Part shown: piece by piece, positions 1 to 9,825 of the stretch
How the letters are laid out: each line of letters starts with the position of its first letter
How positions within the stretch are numbered: position 1 is the first letter of the stretch
Assembly: GCA_963851215.1 (NCBI GenBank)
Contig: CAWKOG010000016.1
Location: 310,001 to 374,000, forward strand
Direction of reading: 5' to 3'
Source: DATKFM01 sp963851215
GTDB lineage: Bacteria; Pseudomonadota; Alphaproteobacteria; Dongiales; Dongiaceae
DNA: 64,000 bases
Made by a program: the position numbers and the translations under genes
Notes under the pieces: model-generated
The model's input: the letters and a program-made list of their open reading frames with translations, nothing else
The model's database searches: none
Told to the model about the DNA's origin: nothing

Positions 1-167
1 TTGTTTAACCATTGAAAACTTATGTTGACAGCGATTCGCAGCGTCGGCATTTTCGGCCGAGTTTTAACTAAGCTACCAATAGACCTACAAAATATAGATA
101 CAAAAGATCATGGCACCACTAGGTGCGGCCCGGCTGGCAGTTGCACACGGTTCAGGGGGACAGAGTA

Positions 168-1616
168 TTGCACGGCAATAACACGGCACCGTCGACACGG
201 CCCGGGTCCAAAAGGTTAATCGCTTTACTGCTCGCAGGAACCGCCCTGGCCGGCGCCGCGGCAGCCTACTTCTATATTCAGTCGCCATTTCCGGTCGCCG
301 ATGCAGTGGCCGTCGAGACAGTCGACGCGGAGCCGGTTGCCGCCGCCACGCCGGCGCCTCCTGCGATCAAAACCCCCGTCACATCCCTGCCGCTGCAGAC
401 CGCCGCGCTGCCGCCACCGCCGCCGCTGTCGAGCTTGCCGCTGCCCACGCCTGGTGACAGCTCCATGATGGAGACGGTGCAGGTGGAACCCGGCGACACG
501 CTGATGGACCTGCTGCTGGATGCCGGCATCGGCCGCGTCGAAGCGCACAACGCCGTCAACGCCCTTGGCGATGTCTTTTCGCCCCGGGACCTGATGCCCG
601 GACAGCAGATCACCCTCGGCCTCAATCTTCATGAACGCATCAACCAGGACAGCGTCGAGGTCGAGCTTGCCAGCATCGCGCTGCAGCCCAGCGTCGAGCG
701 CGATGTCAGGGTGGAACGCCGCGAGGATGGCGAGTTCCAGGCCAATGCCGTCGAACGTCCGCTGACGACGGAGATGGCGCTCGCTTCCGCCCGCATCGAT
801 TCCAGCCTCTATCAAGCGGGCCAGGATGCGGCGGTGCCGCTCTCCGTCCTTTCCGAAGTCATCAAGGCCTTCGCCTATGACGTCGATTTCGAGCGCGAAA
901 TTCATCCCGGCGACAGTTTCGAGATCGTCTATGAGCGCCTCGAGGACAATCAAGGCCGCCTGGCGCGCACCGGCAACGTTCGCTACGCCGCGCTGACTCA
1001 AGGCGACCAGACACTGGAGATCTATTGGTTCGAACCGAAGGACGGTTCGGGCGAGTTCTACAACGCCAAGGGCGAGAGCGTGCGCAAGGACTTGCTGCGC
1101 ACGCCGCTGGACGTGGTCCGCGTCACCTCGGGCTATGGCATGCGCAAGCATCCGATCCTCGGCTACAGCAAGATGCACAAGGGTGTCGACTTCGCCGCGG
1201 CCACTGGAACGCCGATCCTGGCGTCGGGCAGCGGCACCGTGGAGTTTTCCGGCAAGAAGGGCGGCTACGGCAACTTCATCAAGATCCGCCACACTGGCCA
1301 ATACCAGACCGCCTATGCCCATCTCAGCCGTTTCGCCAAGGGCATCAGCAAGGGCGACAAGGTGAAGCAGGGCCAGGTCATCGGCTTCGTCGGCAGCACC
1401 GGCCGCGCAACTGGTCCGCATCTGCATTACGAAGTGCTCGTCGACGGCAAGAACATGAACCCGATGAAGCTCAAATTCGCCGGCCGCAAGCTGGACAAGA
1501 AGGAGCTGCGTCAGTTCGAAGCGGTGAAGGCGGAGATCAAAGAGCTGCGCGAAAAGCTGCTTGAAGAGCAGCTGGTCGCCCGCATTCAGCCCTATGGACC
1601 GCCGATAGCCCGATAA
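168..1616 (+). CDS. M23 (LytM-type) peptidoglycan metallopeptidase, membrane anchored
   Basis: Probable murein endopeptidase cutting peptide cross-links in the periplasm. A hydrophobic segment at about residues 15-33 acts as signal or anchor. A proline/alanine-rich linker follows, then a LysM/OapA-like stretch (about 100-160, containing VEPGDTLMDLLLDAGI), and a C-terminal M23 domain (about 325-430). The M23 zinc ligands are visible as HKGVDF and GPHLHYE, so it should be active. A coiled, charged tail ends the protein. The frame opens at a GTG at 123, but AGGGGGA at 154-160 sits seven bases before an in-frame TTG at 168, which I take as the start (482 aa). Which cross-link it cuts and any activator partner cannot be told from the sequence. 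Confidence 0.9.
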   Translation: MHGNNTAPSTRPGSKRLIALLLAGTALAGAAAAYFYIQSPFPVADAVAVETVDAEPVAAATPAPPAIKTPVTSLPLQTAALPPPPPLSSLPLPTPGDSSMMETVQVEPGDTLMDLLLDAGIGRVEAHNAVNALGDVFSPRDLMPGQQITLGLNLHERINQDSVEVELASIALQPSVERDVRVERREDGEFQANAVERPLTTEMALASARIDSSLYQAGQDAAVPLSVLSEVIKAFAYDVDFEREIHPGDSFEIVYERLEDNQGRLARTGNVRYAALTQGDQTLEIYWFEPKDGSGEFYNAKGESVRKDLLRTPLDVVRVTSGYGMRKHPILGYSKMHKGVDFAAATGTPILASGSGTVEFSGKKGGYGNFIKIRHTGQYQTAYAHLSRFAKGISKGDKVKQGQVIGFVGSTGRATGPHLHYEVLVDGKNMNPMKLKFAGRKLDKKELRQFEAVKAEIKELREKLLEEQLVARIQPYGPPIAR

Positions 1617-1649
1617 GGGACTAACCCCGCACGGTTTTTCCGTCTCGGA

Positions 1650-1668
1650 ACCGGACACCGGATTTTTT
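1650..1668 (+). terminator. possible weak intrinsic terminator after the M23 peptidase gene
   Basis: A short GC stem (CCGG ACA CCGG) is followed directly by six T residues, about 35 bases past the M23 stop codon. The stem is only four base pairs, so this is tentative. Confidence 0.3.
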
Positions 1669-1732
1669 GTTCTGTTCGCAACCCTCCTGCGCTCATCGCG
1701 TGGGGCGGAAATTATTGTGATCGGAGGATCAA

Positions 1733-2218
1733 ATGCGAAACGGAACCCGAGTTGTCTTCGCTCTCACCGCCGCGATGTTTGGCGCAGCCATTGCCGCCGG
1801 CAGCGGCGCCACAGAGAGCGGTGTGAAGGCGGGCTATCTGAAATGCGATGTCGAGGGCAATGTCAGCTTCGTCTTCGGTTCGTCGCGCGACGTGAATTGC
1901 ACCTACACGCCCGACGGTAAGGGCCGGGTCGACCGCTACACCGGCACCATCGACAAGTACGGCGTTGATATCGGTTATCTCGAGAACGGCGTCATCCTTT
2001 GGGGCGTTGTCGCTCCGACCGATGACGTGGGCCCCGGCGCGCTCACGGGCAACTATGGCGGCGTCACCGGAAGTGCCGCGGTTGGCGTCGGTGCCGGCGC
2101 GAACGTGCTGGTCGGCGGCAGCGAGGAGTCCATCGTGTTGCAGCCGCTCAGCGTGGAAGGAATCGAAGGCATCAACATCGCCGGCGGCATCGGCGTGCTG
2201 CAGCTGAAAGCGCGCTAG
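1733..2218 (+). CDS. DUF992 family exported protein
   Basis: A 161-residue exported protein of unknown function, common in alphaproteobacteria. It has an N-terminal signal peptide (about 1-26, ending near GSGATES). The rest is a glycine-rich mature domain with the DUF992 pattern: an early Cys in GYLKCDVEG, a second Cys in NCTYTP, and the YTGTIDKYGVDIGY block. GGAGG lies five bases before the ATG, which fixes the start. It stands alone between the M23 gene and the convergent RbsD/FucU gene. No catalytic motif is visible. Confidence 0.85.
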   Translation: MRNGTRVVFALTAAMFGAAIAAGSGATESGVKAGYLKCDVEGNVSFVFGSSRDVNCTYTPDGKGRVDRYTGTIDKYGVDIGYLENGVILWGVVAPTDDVGPGALTGNYGGVTGSAAVGVGAGANVLVGGSEESIVLQPLSVEGIEGINIAGGIGVLQLKAR

Positions 2219-2220
2219 CG

Positions 2221-2652
2221 TCAGGCGAATATCACGCCTTTCTTGAGCAAGAAGCAGCCGTAGGGCCGGCCTTCGCTGGTGGCAACCACCGCGAAGGCCT
2301 GCCTTGCTGCTTCATAGAAGGCAAAGCGCTCGATGCTGCCCATGGGCCAGGCGCGGCCTTCGGCAGCATCGACGACTTTCTGGAAATCCTGCTGCACTGG
2401 CGGCACTTCATCGGGCTTGCCCACGATCTGCATGCGCATGACCGGATGATCGACGAAACTGTCGAGCGGAAAGACGGAAAGGATTGCGCGCCCGACGGCA
2501 ACAACATCCGCGCCGGTCAGCCGGATCAATCGCCGCGCATTCGCCGTCGCCGGAAAATTTCGATCGACCAGCGCGATATCGTCGCCATGACCCATGGCCG
2601 CCAGCACATGCAGCAGATCGGCATTCAGAAGGGGATCGATGTTTTTGAGCAT
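2221..2652 (-). CDS. RbsD/FucU-type sugar mutarotase
   Basis: Member of the RbsD/FucU family, which interconverts anomers of sugars such as ribose or fucose so that a downstream kinase or isomerase receives the right form. Length (143 aa) is typical of FucU. It opens with MLKNIDPLLNADLLHVLAAM and the GHGDDIALVDRNFPA block, which holds the conserved catalytic His/Asp region of the family. It starts about 28 bases after the end of the FGGY kinase gene on the same strand, so the two form a sugar-kinase/mutarotase operon. The exact sugar is unknown. Confidence 0.88.
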   Translation of the reverse strand: MLKNIDPLLNADLLHVLAAMGHGDDIALVDRNFPATANARRLIRLTGADVVAVGRAILSVFPLDSFVDHPVMRMQIVGKPDEVPPVQQDFQKVVDAAEGRAWPMGSIERFAFYEAARQAFAVVATSEGRPYGCFLLKKGVIFA

Positions 2653-2680
2653 GGCGACCTCTCTGCTTGATTCGCGATTG

Positions 2681-4200
2681 CTAACGGCCGGCCCGCGCCT
2701 GGCGGTGCACGATGTCGGCGATGGCCGGGTAGGTATCCTTGTAGGCCTGATAGAACGGCTGATAGGCCTGATGCCGGGCCTTGTCCGGCTCGATGCGGTT
2801 CACGGCGCGCACCATCGCATCGGACGCCTCGACGATGTTGCCATAGCAGCCCGCGCCCACAGCGGCGAGGATCGCCGAGCCCAGCGCCGGCGCGTCCGCG
2901 ACCTCCGTCAGCACCAGCGGCACATCAGCCGTATCCGCATGGATCTGCAGCCAGAGATCCGACCTGCGTGGCGCCGCCGCAGATCACGATCTCCTCCGGC
3001 GCGAAACCGTTGGCCCGCATGGTCTCGAAGATCAGCGCGCTGCCGAACGACACGCCCTCGATCATCGCGCGGAACAGATGGGCCGGCCCATGCTTCAGCG
3101 TCAGGCCGGAGATCACGCCGCGGGCATTGGCGTCGGTATAGGGCGTGCGGTTGCCCTGGAAGTGATCCAGCACCACCAGCCCCTCGGCGCCCGGCGGCAG
3201 CTTCTTCGCCTCCGCATTCAGCCGGTCATAGCTGAAGCTCTCGGGCAGCAGATTCTTGAACCAGTTGACGATCGAACCGGTGGAGGTCTGCCCGCCCTCG
3301 ACGATGTAGAGATCGGGAATCACCGCATCGGGATAGGTGCCCCAGATGCCCTTGCCATGGAACGGCTTGGCGCTGACTCCCAACTGCAGATGCGACGAGC
3401 CGGTGATCAGCGCCAGCTTGCCCGGCCGCACCACGCCGAGCCCGATCATGGCGATGAAGGCGTCCGCGCCGCCCTGTGCCACCGGCAACCCCTTCGGCAG
3501 GCCCATATGCTCCGCCGCCGCCGCGGTGACGCCGCCGATGACCTGGCCGAGGGGCACGACCTCGCGCGGCCACTTCTCCATCAGCGCCTCAAGGCCAAGC
3601 CGCTTCAGCAGGCTCGGCTGATAGCCGCCGCGGCGCGAATTATAGTGCCAGCGCACGCTGGCATTATTGATGCTCGCCACCATGCGGCCGGTCAGGCGGA
3701 AATTGATGTAGTCCTGATACTCGCAAATCAGTGGCGGCGCGATCGAACAGCGCGCGCTCATGACGGTAAATCCACAGCGCCTTCGGCACCATCCATTCCG
3801 CCGACACCGGCCCGGCGCCGTTGCTGTTCACCTCCAGCGCCGGATCGCCCGACGCCGCCACCTCCGCCGCCATGTCGCCGGAGCGCACATCCATCCAGAT
3901 CAGCGCCGGCCGCAGCGGCTTGCCCTCGGCATCGAGCGCCACCACGCTGCAGCAGGTGGTGTCGGCGCAGATGGCCACGACTTCGTCCGGCCGGATCTTG
4001 GCGTCCTGCACCGCCTTGCGCACGGTGACGCCGACGGCGCGCCACCAGTCCTCGGGATTCTGCTCCGCCCAGCTCGGCTGGGGAAAATTCGTCGGATAGG
4101 GCGCGGCGGCAAAGGCCCGTGGCCGGCCCTGCAAATCGAACACGGCGGCGCGCAGCGATTCCGTGCCGCCATCGATCCCCACGACATAGCGTTCGGCCAT
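2681..4200 (-). pseudogene. FGGY-family carbohydrate kinase, two frameshifts
   Basis: ATP-dependent sugar kinase of the FGGY family. Three reading-frame segments join into one kinase of about 506 residues: 4200-~3700 (phosphate-binding VGIDGGTESLRAAVFD), ~3720-2925 (ICEYQDYINFRLTGR, then GGADAFIAMIGLG and the C-terminal actin-like domain) and 2923-2681. Segment ends match consecutive parts of the family with no missing domain, so single-base sequence errors are as likely as real decay. The next gene in the operon is an RbsD/FucU mutarotase, implying a free pentose or deoxysugar substrate. It diverges from mtnK. Confidence 0.8.
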
Positions 4201-4369
4201 CGTCCCGATCCTATTCCAGCAGGCCGCCTGATGTTGTTGTTGACGCTACTTTATGTTGCGGGTTGGTCCCGAGTATTCGGAGCGGAGGGAAGCGAAGTCA
4301 AGCGCTTGCGTGGCGGCGGCGATCAAACAAGAATGGCGCCATACGAAACGTTTAGGACAGGGGGAGCCA

Positions 4370-5656
4370 TTGCCATTGGAGACGCCCGCCGGCTACCGGC
4401 CGTTGGATGCCGCAAGCCTTCCGCCGTTCCTGGCCACGCTGCCGGCCGTGGCCGCGCGGCTCGGCGGCAAGCCCGGCGACTGGAAGGTCAGCGAGGTCGG
4501 TGACGGGAATCTGAATTTGGTTTTCATTGTCAGAGGTCCGGCAGGCGGCGTCTGCGTCAAGCAGGCCCTGCCCTATGTGCGGCTGGTGGGCGAAGGCTGG
4601 CCGATGCCGCTGAAGCGTGCGTTTTTCGAGCATCAATGCCTGACCGAGCATGGCCGCCATGTGGGCCGGCTGCTGCCGGAGATCTATCACTACGAGCCGC
4701 TGCTCTATGCCATCGTCATGGAGCTGCTGCAGCCCCACATCATCATGCGCCGCGGCATGATCCAGGGAATCCGCTATCCCCGATTTGCCGCCGACATCGC
4801 CGGCTACATGGCGAAGTCGCTGTACTTCACGTCAGATCTGGCGCTGCCTGCAGGCGACAAGAAGCGGAAGATGGCGGTGTTCTGCGACAACACCGAGCTC
4901 TGCAAGATCACCGAGGATCTGATCTTCACCGATCCCTACATGGTCCATGAGCGCAACCGCTGGACCAAGCCGCAGCTCGACGGCATCGCCGCGGAGTTTC
5001 GCGGCGACGCGGACCTCAAGCTGGCGCTCTCCCGGCTCAAGCTGAAATTCCTCTCCTCGGCCGAGGCGCTGATCCATGGCGATCTCCACACGGGCTCGAT
5101 CATGATCACGGAGTCAGACACCCGGATCATCGACCCCGAATTCGCCTTCTTCGGTCCCATGGGATTCGATGTCGGCGCGGTGCTGGGCAATCTGCTGATG
5201 AGCTACTTCAGCCAGGACGGCCACGCGACCACAGAGTCGCCGCGCGCGGAGTATCAGGACTGGGTGCTGGCCACGACCGAAGAGGTGTGGACGCGCTTCC
5301 GCGAGCAGTTCCTGTCGCTCTGGCGCGACAACGCCACGGGTGATGCCTATCCTCAAGCGCTGTTCGCCGACGCCCCATCCAAGGCCCGGCTGGAGGCGGA
5401 ACAGCAGGCCTACATGGACCGGCTGTTCACCGATACCGTCGGCTTCGCGGCGGCGAAGACCATCCGGCGCATTTTCGGCCTGGCCCACAATATCGATTTC
5501 GAGTGGATCAAGGATGCGGATAGCCGGGCGCTGTGCGAAACCCGGGCGCTGCGCCTTGCCCGCGATATGATGGTCCACACCGAGCGCTATCAGACCATCG
5601 GCACGGTCACCGCAGCGGCACGGCAGGTGCGACGCGAAGTTGCCGAGCTCAGCTAA
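4370..5656 (+). CDS. mtnK: S-methyl-5-thioribose kinase
   Basis: Phosphorylates 5-methylthioribose at C1 in the methionine salvage or methylthioadenosine disposal pathway. The protein matches MtnK end to end (428 aa): YRPLD near the N-terminus, GDGNLNLVF as the nucleotide-binding loop, HGDLHTGSIM as the aminoglycoside-phosphotransferase-type catalytic loop, and DPEFAFFGPMGFD as the metal-binding segment. The open frame extends back to 4253, but family alignment and GGGGGAG at 4360-4366 favour a TTG start at 4370 or 4376. It is convergent with mtnA (five bases between stop codons), the next enzyme of the pathway, which supports the call strongly. Confidence 0.93.
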   Translation: MPLETPAGYRPLDAASLPPFLATLPAVAARLGGKPGDWKVSEVGDGNLNLVFIVRGPAGGVCVKQALPYVRLVGEGWPMPLKRAFFEHQCLTEHGRHVGRLLPEIYHYEPLLYAIVMELLQPHIIMRRGMIQGIRYPRFAADIAGYMAKSLYFTSDLALPAGDKKRKMAVFCDNTELCKITEDLIFTDPYMVHERNRWTKPQLDGIAAEFRGDADLKLALSRLKLKFLSSAEALIHGDLHTGSIMITESDTRIIDPEFAFFGPMGFDVGAVLGNLLMSYFSQDGHATTESPRAEYQDWVLATTEEVWTRFREQFLSLWRDNATGDAYPQALFADAPSKARLEAEQQAYMDRLFTDTVGFAAAKTIRRIFGLAHNIDFEWIKDADSRALCETRALRLARDMMVHTERYQTIGTVTAAARQVRREVAELS

Positions 5657-5661
5657 ACGGT

Positions 5662-6753
5662 TCAGCGCGCGCGATCGGGAAACAGCGCCGCCAGCCCCTC
5701 CCGCGATGCCGGCGCCACGCCGCGCTCGGTAATCAGGCCTGTGACCAGGCTCGCCGGCGTGACGTCGAATGCATAGTTGGCGACCGGGCTGCCCTCGGGC
5801 GTGATGGTCACGGTGGCGATCTCGCCGGAAGCGGTGCGGCCGGTGACCTGGGACAGCTCCTCGCCGCTCCGCTGCTCGATGGGGATCTCCCGCACGCCGT
5901 CGGCCAGCGTCCAGTCGATGGTGGGCGACGGAAGCCCGACATAGAACGGGACGCCATTGTCCTTGGCGGCGAGGGCCTTGAGATAGGTGCCGATCTTGTT
6001 GGCCACGTCGCCAGTGGATGTTGTGCGGTCGGTGCCGACGATGCACATGTCCACCTGGCCATGCTGCATCAAATGACCGCCCACATTGTCGGCGATCACG
6101 GTGTGAGGCACGCCATGGCCGTTCAGCTCCCAGGCCGTCAGCGAGGCGCCCTGGTTGCGGGGCCGGGTCTCGTCAACCCACACATGCAGCGGGATGCCCT
6201 GGCCGTGGGCGGTGTAGATCGGCGCCGTCGCCGTGCCCCAATCCACCGTCGCCAGCCAGCCGGCATTGCAGTGGGTCAGGATATTGACCGGCTTGCCGGC
6301 GGGCTTCTTCGCGGCCAGCCCCTGGATGATCTTCAAGCCATGGCTGCCGATGGCCTTGCAGATCGCCACATCCTCGTCCGCCATGGCGGCGGCGCGCTCG
6401 TAGGCGATGCCGATCAGCTTGTCCTTCGGCTGATTGCGCAGGGCGGCGCGCATCTCCTCCACCGCCCAGCGGAGATTCACCGCCGTCGGCCGCGTCGCCA
6501 TCAGGATCTCGCAGGCGCGGTCGATGTCCGTCCCGTCCTCGCGGAGTGCCAGGCAGAGGCCGTAGGCGGCCGTGACGCCGATCAGCGGCGCACCGCGCAC
6601 CTGCATGGATTTGATGGCATGGGCCGCATCGGCGAGGTTGCGGAGCGTGCAGGTGTCGAACCGGTGCGGCAGCCGCGTCTGGTCGATGATCTCGACCGAC
6701 CAGCCATCCTCGTTCAGCCAGATGGTCCGGTAGGGCTTGCCGCCGACATTCAT
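5662..6753 (-). CDS. mtnA: S-methyl-5-thioribose-1-phosphate isomerase
   Basis: Converts methylthioribose-1-phosphate, the MtnK product, to methylthioribulose-1-phosphate. This is an eIF2B-like aldose-ketose isomerase of 363 residues. Visible family hallmarks are the RGAPLIGVTAAYG loop, HCNAGWLAT (catalytic Cys in the NAG loop), and the GTDRTTSTGDVANKIGTY Asp-containing block. The frame is open further upstream, but the ATG at 6753 follows GAGG at good spacing and matches the family N-terminus. The rest of the salvage route (mtnB, C, D) is not in the window, so the product may feed an aldolase shunt instead (inference). Confidence 0.94.
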   Translation of the reverse strand: MNVGGKPYRTIWLNEDGWSVEIIDQTRLPHRFDTCTLRNLADAAHAIKSMQVRGAPLIGVTAAYGLCLALREDGTDIDRACEILMATRPTAVNLRWAVEEMRAALRNQPKDKLIGIAYERAAAMADEDVAICKAIGSHGLKIIQGLAAKKPAGKPVNILTHCNAGWLATVDWGTATAPIYTAHGQGIPLHVWVDETRPRNQGASLTAWELNGHGVPHTVIADNVGGHLMQHGQVDMCIVGTDRTTSTGDVANKIGTYLKALAAKDNGVPFYVGLPSPTIDWTLADGVREIPIEQRSGEELSQVTGRTASGEIATVTITPEGSPVANYAFDVTPASLVTGLITERGVAPASREGLAALFPDRAR

Positions 6754-6889
6754 GCGCAATCCTCGTTTCGCCGCTGGTTCGACATTACGGCATTGCCGGT
6801 CTTGGTTCGAGGGGCTCGCCACAGCTTGCAAATCCGCCGCCGCTCGGTTCTCATCAGCGCGCAGACGGGGGCGCCCAGGCGGGGATGCC

Positions 6890-7192
6890 ATGTATAAGAT
6901 CAGGAACGAAGATATCACGCAGGTCGACGAGTTCCGGGCGAAGCCGGTGGGCAAGCACAGCCCGGGCCTGCAGCGCGTCCTCAACGCCATGCGCGGCGTG
7001 CCGCAGCAGGGCAAATTCGTCCTGGTCTGCGTGACGCCGCACCGGGAATGGGTGGTCGGCCGGCTGACGGGCGTGCGCGGCGATTCCGTCAAGATCATCC
7101 CGGATCTGCGGTTCACCGATCTGAACGCGGCGGAGCTGGCGATCTTCCGGCGGCGCTGGAAGCAGCATACCGGCGGCGATCTGCCGGAATAG
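6890..7192 (+). CDS. small protein upstream of a DMFase large subunit; probable small-subunit homologue
   Basis: A 100-residue protein beginning MYKIRNEDITQVDEF, with no signal peptide or membrane segment. It ends 19 bases before the start of a gene for an N,N-dimethylformamidase large-subunit-like protein on the same strand. Known N,N-dimethylformamidases are built from one small and one large subunit encoded by adjacent genes (dmfA1, dmfA2) in this order and at roughly this size ratio. The assignment rests mainly on gene order and size, with a weaker match in the middle (FVLVCVTPHREWVVGRL). The open frame runs back to 6737, but the ATG at 6890 after a GGCGGGG stretch is the sensible start. 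Confidence 0.65.
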   Translation: MYKIRNEDITQVDEFRAKPVGKHSPGLQRVLNAMRGVPQQGKFVLVCVTPHREWVVGRLTGVRGDSVKIIPDLRFTDLNAAELAIFRRRWKQHTGGDLPE

Positions 7193-7211
7193 GGCCAGGA
7201 GAGCCGCCGCC

Positions 7212-9455
7212 ATGCGCATCCTCGGCTACGCCGACAGGTTCAGCGTCGGTCCCGGCGACACCATCCGCTTCATGGTGAGCTGCGACGGCCACAAGAAGTA
7301 CGACGCCCATATCACGCGGCTGGTGCATGGCGACACCAACCCCGCCGGCGACGGCTTTCGCGAGGAAGAAATCGCCGCCGACGTGAACGGCAGCTATCGC
7401 GGCCGGCTGCAGCGGGCGTACGCCGGTTCCCATGTGCTGGTGCCGAACAAGCCCCCGCTGACGGCGCTGACCAGTTTCACGGTCGCCGCGATGATCTGGC
7501 CGACCACGCCGGCCAAGGGCCGCCAGGGCCTGGTGACGCAATGGGATGCGGCGCAGAAACGCGGCTGGGCGCTGGTCATCGACGAGTCCGGCTCCACGGC
7601 GCTGATCCTTGGCGACGGGCAATCGGAACAGATCATTGCCGCCGGGCCGAAGCTGCTGCCGCGGGAATGGTACTGCGTCGGCGCCAGCTATGACGCGCAG
7701 GCCGGCCGCGCCGTGGTGTGGCAGCATCCGCTCAACGCATATGCCGGCGTCACCCATGGCGGCGAGACGCAGGCGGAGGCGTCCGGTTTCGCCAGCGGCG
7801 CCGGGCCGCTGGTGATGGCGGCCTGGGTCAGCGACAGCGCGGCAAAGCGTGGCGGCATCGCCGGCCACTACAACGGCAAGATCGATTCGCCGAGGCTGTT
7901 CAGCCGCGCGATCGATCCCAAGGAGGCAGGCCGCTTGGTGCGCGAGCCGACGGCGGGCCAGCATCCAGATATCGTCGCGGCCTGGGATTTCAGCCGGGAT
8001 ATCACGACGACCCGCGTGCGCGATCTTTCTCCCAGCAAACTCCACGGCAAGGCCGTCAACATGCCGGCCCGCGCCATGAAGGGCCACAACTGGACGGGCG
8101 CGGAGATGAACTGGAACCGCGCGCCCGGCCAATATGGCGCGATCCACTTCCATGACGACGACATCTATGATGCCGGCTGGAAGCCCGACTTCGCCTTCAC
8201 CGTGCCGGAGGGCTTGCGCAGCGGCATCTATGCGGCGCGGCTGCGGGCCGGCGAGGACGAGGATCACATCCCGTTCTTCGTGCGGCCGAAGCGCGGCACG
8301 ACGACCGCCGACATCGCCTTCCTGGCGCCCACCGCCAGCTACATGGCCTACGCCAACGACCACGCGCCGGTGAACGCCGCCGGTGCTGAGATGCTGATGG
8401 GCCGGCTGATCATCCTGCAGCCCCAGGATATCCATATGGCCGAGCATCGCGAGCTGGGCGGCGCGCTGTATGACACCCATTCCGACGGCAGCGGCGTCTG
8501 CTACTCCTCGCGCCTGCGGCCGATCCTCAACATGCGGCCGCGCTATTCCTCCTGGCTGGGCGGCAGCGGCTCCGGCCTCTGGCAGTTCAATGCCGATCTC
8601 GATTTGATTGCCTGGCTGGAGGCGAAAGGCTTCAGCTACGACGTCATCACCGACGAGGATTTGCATGCCGAAGGGCATGAACTGCTGAAGCCCTACCGCG
8701 CCATCCTCACCGGCTCTCACCCCGAATATTACACGACGGAGATGCTGGATGCCGTCAGCGCCTACACCGCCGGCGGCGGGCGGCTGATGTATATGGGCGC
8801 CAACGGCTTCTACTGGCGCATCGCCTTCCACGGCGACCAGCCCGGCGTGATCGAGGTGCGGCGCGGCGAAGGCGGCATCCGCACCTGGGCGGCGGAGCCC
8901 GGCGAGTACTATCAGAGCTTCAACGGCGAGTATGGCGGGCTTTGGCGGCGCAACGGCCGGCCGCCGCAAGTTCTCACCGGCGTCGGCTTCACCGCCCAGG
9001 GCTTCGACGTCTCGTCCTACTACCGGCGCCAGCCCGGCAGTTTCGATCCGCGCGCCGCCTTCATCTTCGAGGGCGTGGGCAGGGACGAACTGATCGGCGA
9101 TTTCGGCCTGGTGGGCGGCGGCGCATCCGGGTTGGAGCTGGACCGCGCCGACCCGCTGCTGGGCACGCCGCCCCACGCCCTGGTGCTGGCCTCATCGGAA
9201 GGTCATTCCGATCTCTACATGGTGGTCTGCGAGGAGATCCTCGTGAACTCGCCCCACCTCACCGGCAGCCAGTCCGGCCTGGTGCGCGCCGACCTGGTGT
9301 TCTTCGAGATGCCGGCGGGAGGTGCCGTATTTTCCACCGGCTCCATCGCCTGGATCGGCAGCCTGTCCCACAACGGCCACGACAACAACGTGTCCCGCAT
9401 TACCGAGAACGTGCTGCGGCGGTTCATCGATCCAAAGCCGTTCGTCGGCGGGTAG
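7212..9455 (+). CDS. N,N-dimethylformamidase large-subunit-like protein
   Basis: A 747-residue cytoplasmic protein matching the N,N-dimethylformamidase beta (large) subunit family, which hydrolyses formamide-type C-N bonds with a mononuclear iron held by two Tyr and a Glu. Layout: an N-terminal region (GYADRFSVGPGDTIRFMVSC), a lectin/LamG-like beta-sandwich (about 80-250) and the large C-terminal catalytic-like domain (about 300-740) with TASYMAYAND, GVCYSSRLRP and HPEYYT (near residue 503). The conserved Tyr and Glu in these blocks are candidates for the iron site, but I cannot place them exactly. AGGAG precedes the ATG. The true substrate may be another small amide. Confidence 0.8.
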   Translation: MRILGYADRFSVGPGDTIRFMVSCDGHKKYDAHITRLVHGDTNPAGDGFREEEIAADVNGSYRGRLQRAYAGSHVLVPNKPPLTALTSFTVAAMIWPTTPAKGRQGLVTQWDAAQKRGWALVIDESGSTALILGDGQSEQIIAAGPKLLPREWYCVGASYDAQAGRAVVWQHPLNAYAGVTHGGETQAEASGFASGAGPLVMAAWVSDSAAKRGGIAGHYNGKIDSPRLFSRAIDPKEAGRLVREPTAGQHPDIVAAWDFSRDITTTRVRDLSPSKLHGKAVNMPARAMKGHNWTGAEMNWNRAPGQYGAIHFHDDDIYDAGWKPDFAFTVPEGLRSGIYAARLRAGEDEDHIPFFVRPKRGTTTADIAFLAPTASYMAYANDHAPVNAAGAEMLMGRLIILQPQDIHMAEHRELGGALYDTHSDGSGVCYSSRLRPILNMRPRYSSWLGGSGSGLWQFNADLDLIAWLEAKGFSYDVITDEDLHAEGHELLKPYRAILTGSHPEYYTTEMLDAVSAYTAGGGRLMYMGANGFYWRIAFHGDQPGVIEVRRGEGGIRTWAAEPGEYYQSFNGEYGGLWRRNGRPPQVLTGVGFTAQGFDVSSYYRRQPGSFDPRAAFIFEGVGRDELIGDFGLVGGGASGLELDRADPLLGTPPHALVLASSEGHSDLYMVVCEEILVNSPHLTGSQSGLVRADLVFFEMPAGGAVFSTGSIAWIGSLSHNGHDNNVSRITENVLRRFIDPKPFVGG

Positions 9456-9825
9456 GCCGGGAAGCGCGCATTTTTGCGCATTTTACGCGTACGGAAATCA
9501 AGCGATTGCAAAGTGTTGCGAACCCCGCGCGCGCCAGGGATTCCTGCATAGCCCGTTGAATTTCCTCGGCCATCCCGGGAAACGCCAGTTTCTTCGCCGG
9601 GGACCCTGATTTTGAGGAACGATGCCATACAAGGGAATCACCCCGGCATCGGCGCCACCGAGGCGCGGCGGCATGCCGTAGTCCTATATACGATGTCCAA
9701 CATCGAGGCCGCAGTTGCGGCGAGGGAGTTCATATAGGCGCGTGGGCCGGCTGTTCAAGAATGGAGTCCTATCTGCAGCACAATTCGCGATTCCGAGGTG
9801 TTGCAGCGATGAACATGCAGAATCA
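9456..9825. other. intergenic stretch without a recognisable gene
   Basis: No open frame here shows family similarity or a ribosome-binding site. The stretch leads into the palindromic repeat at 9826-9900. Confidence 0.5.

Noticed and set aside
25..55. TTGACA as a -35 box at the window start
   Set aside because: No convincing -10 element at the right distance.
225..1658. Long open frame antisense to the M23 peptidase gene
   Set aside because: High-GC antisense frame with no family motifs; the plus-strand peptidase explains it.
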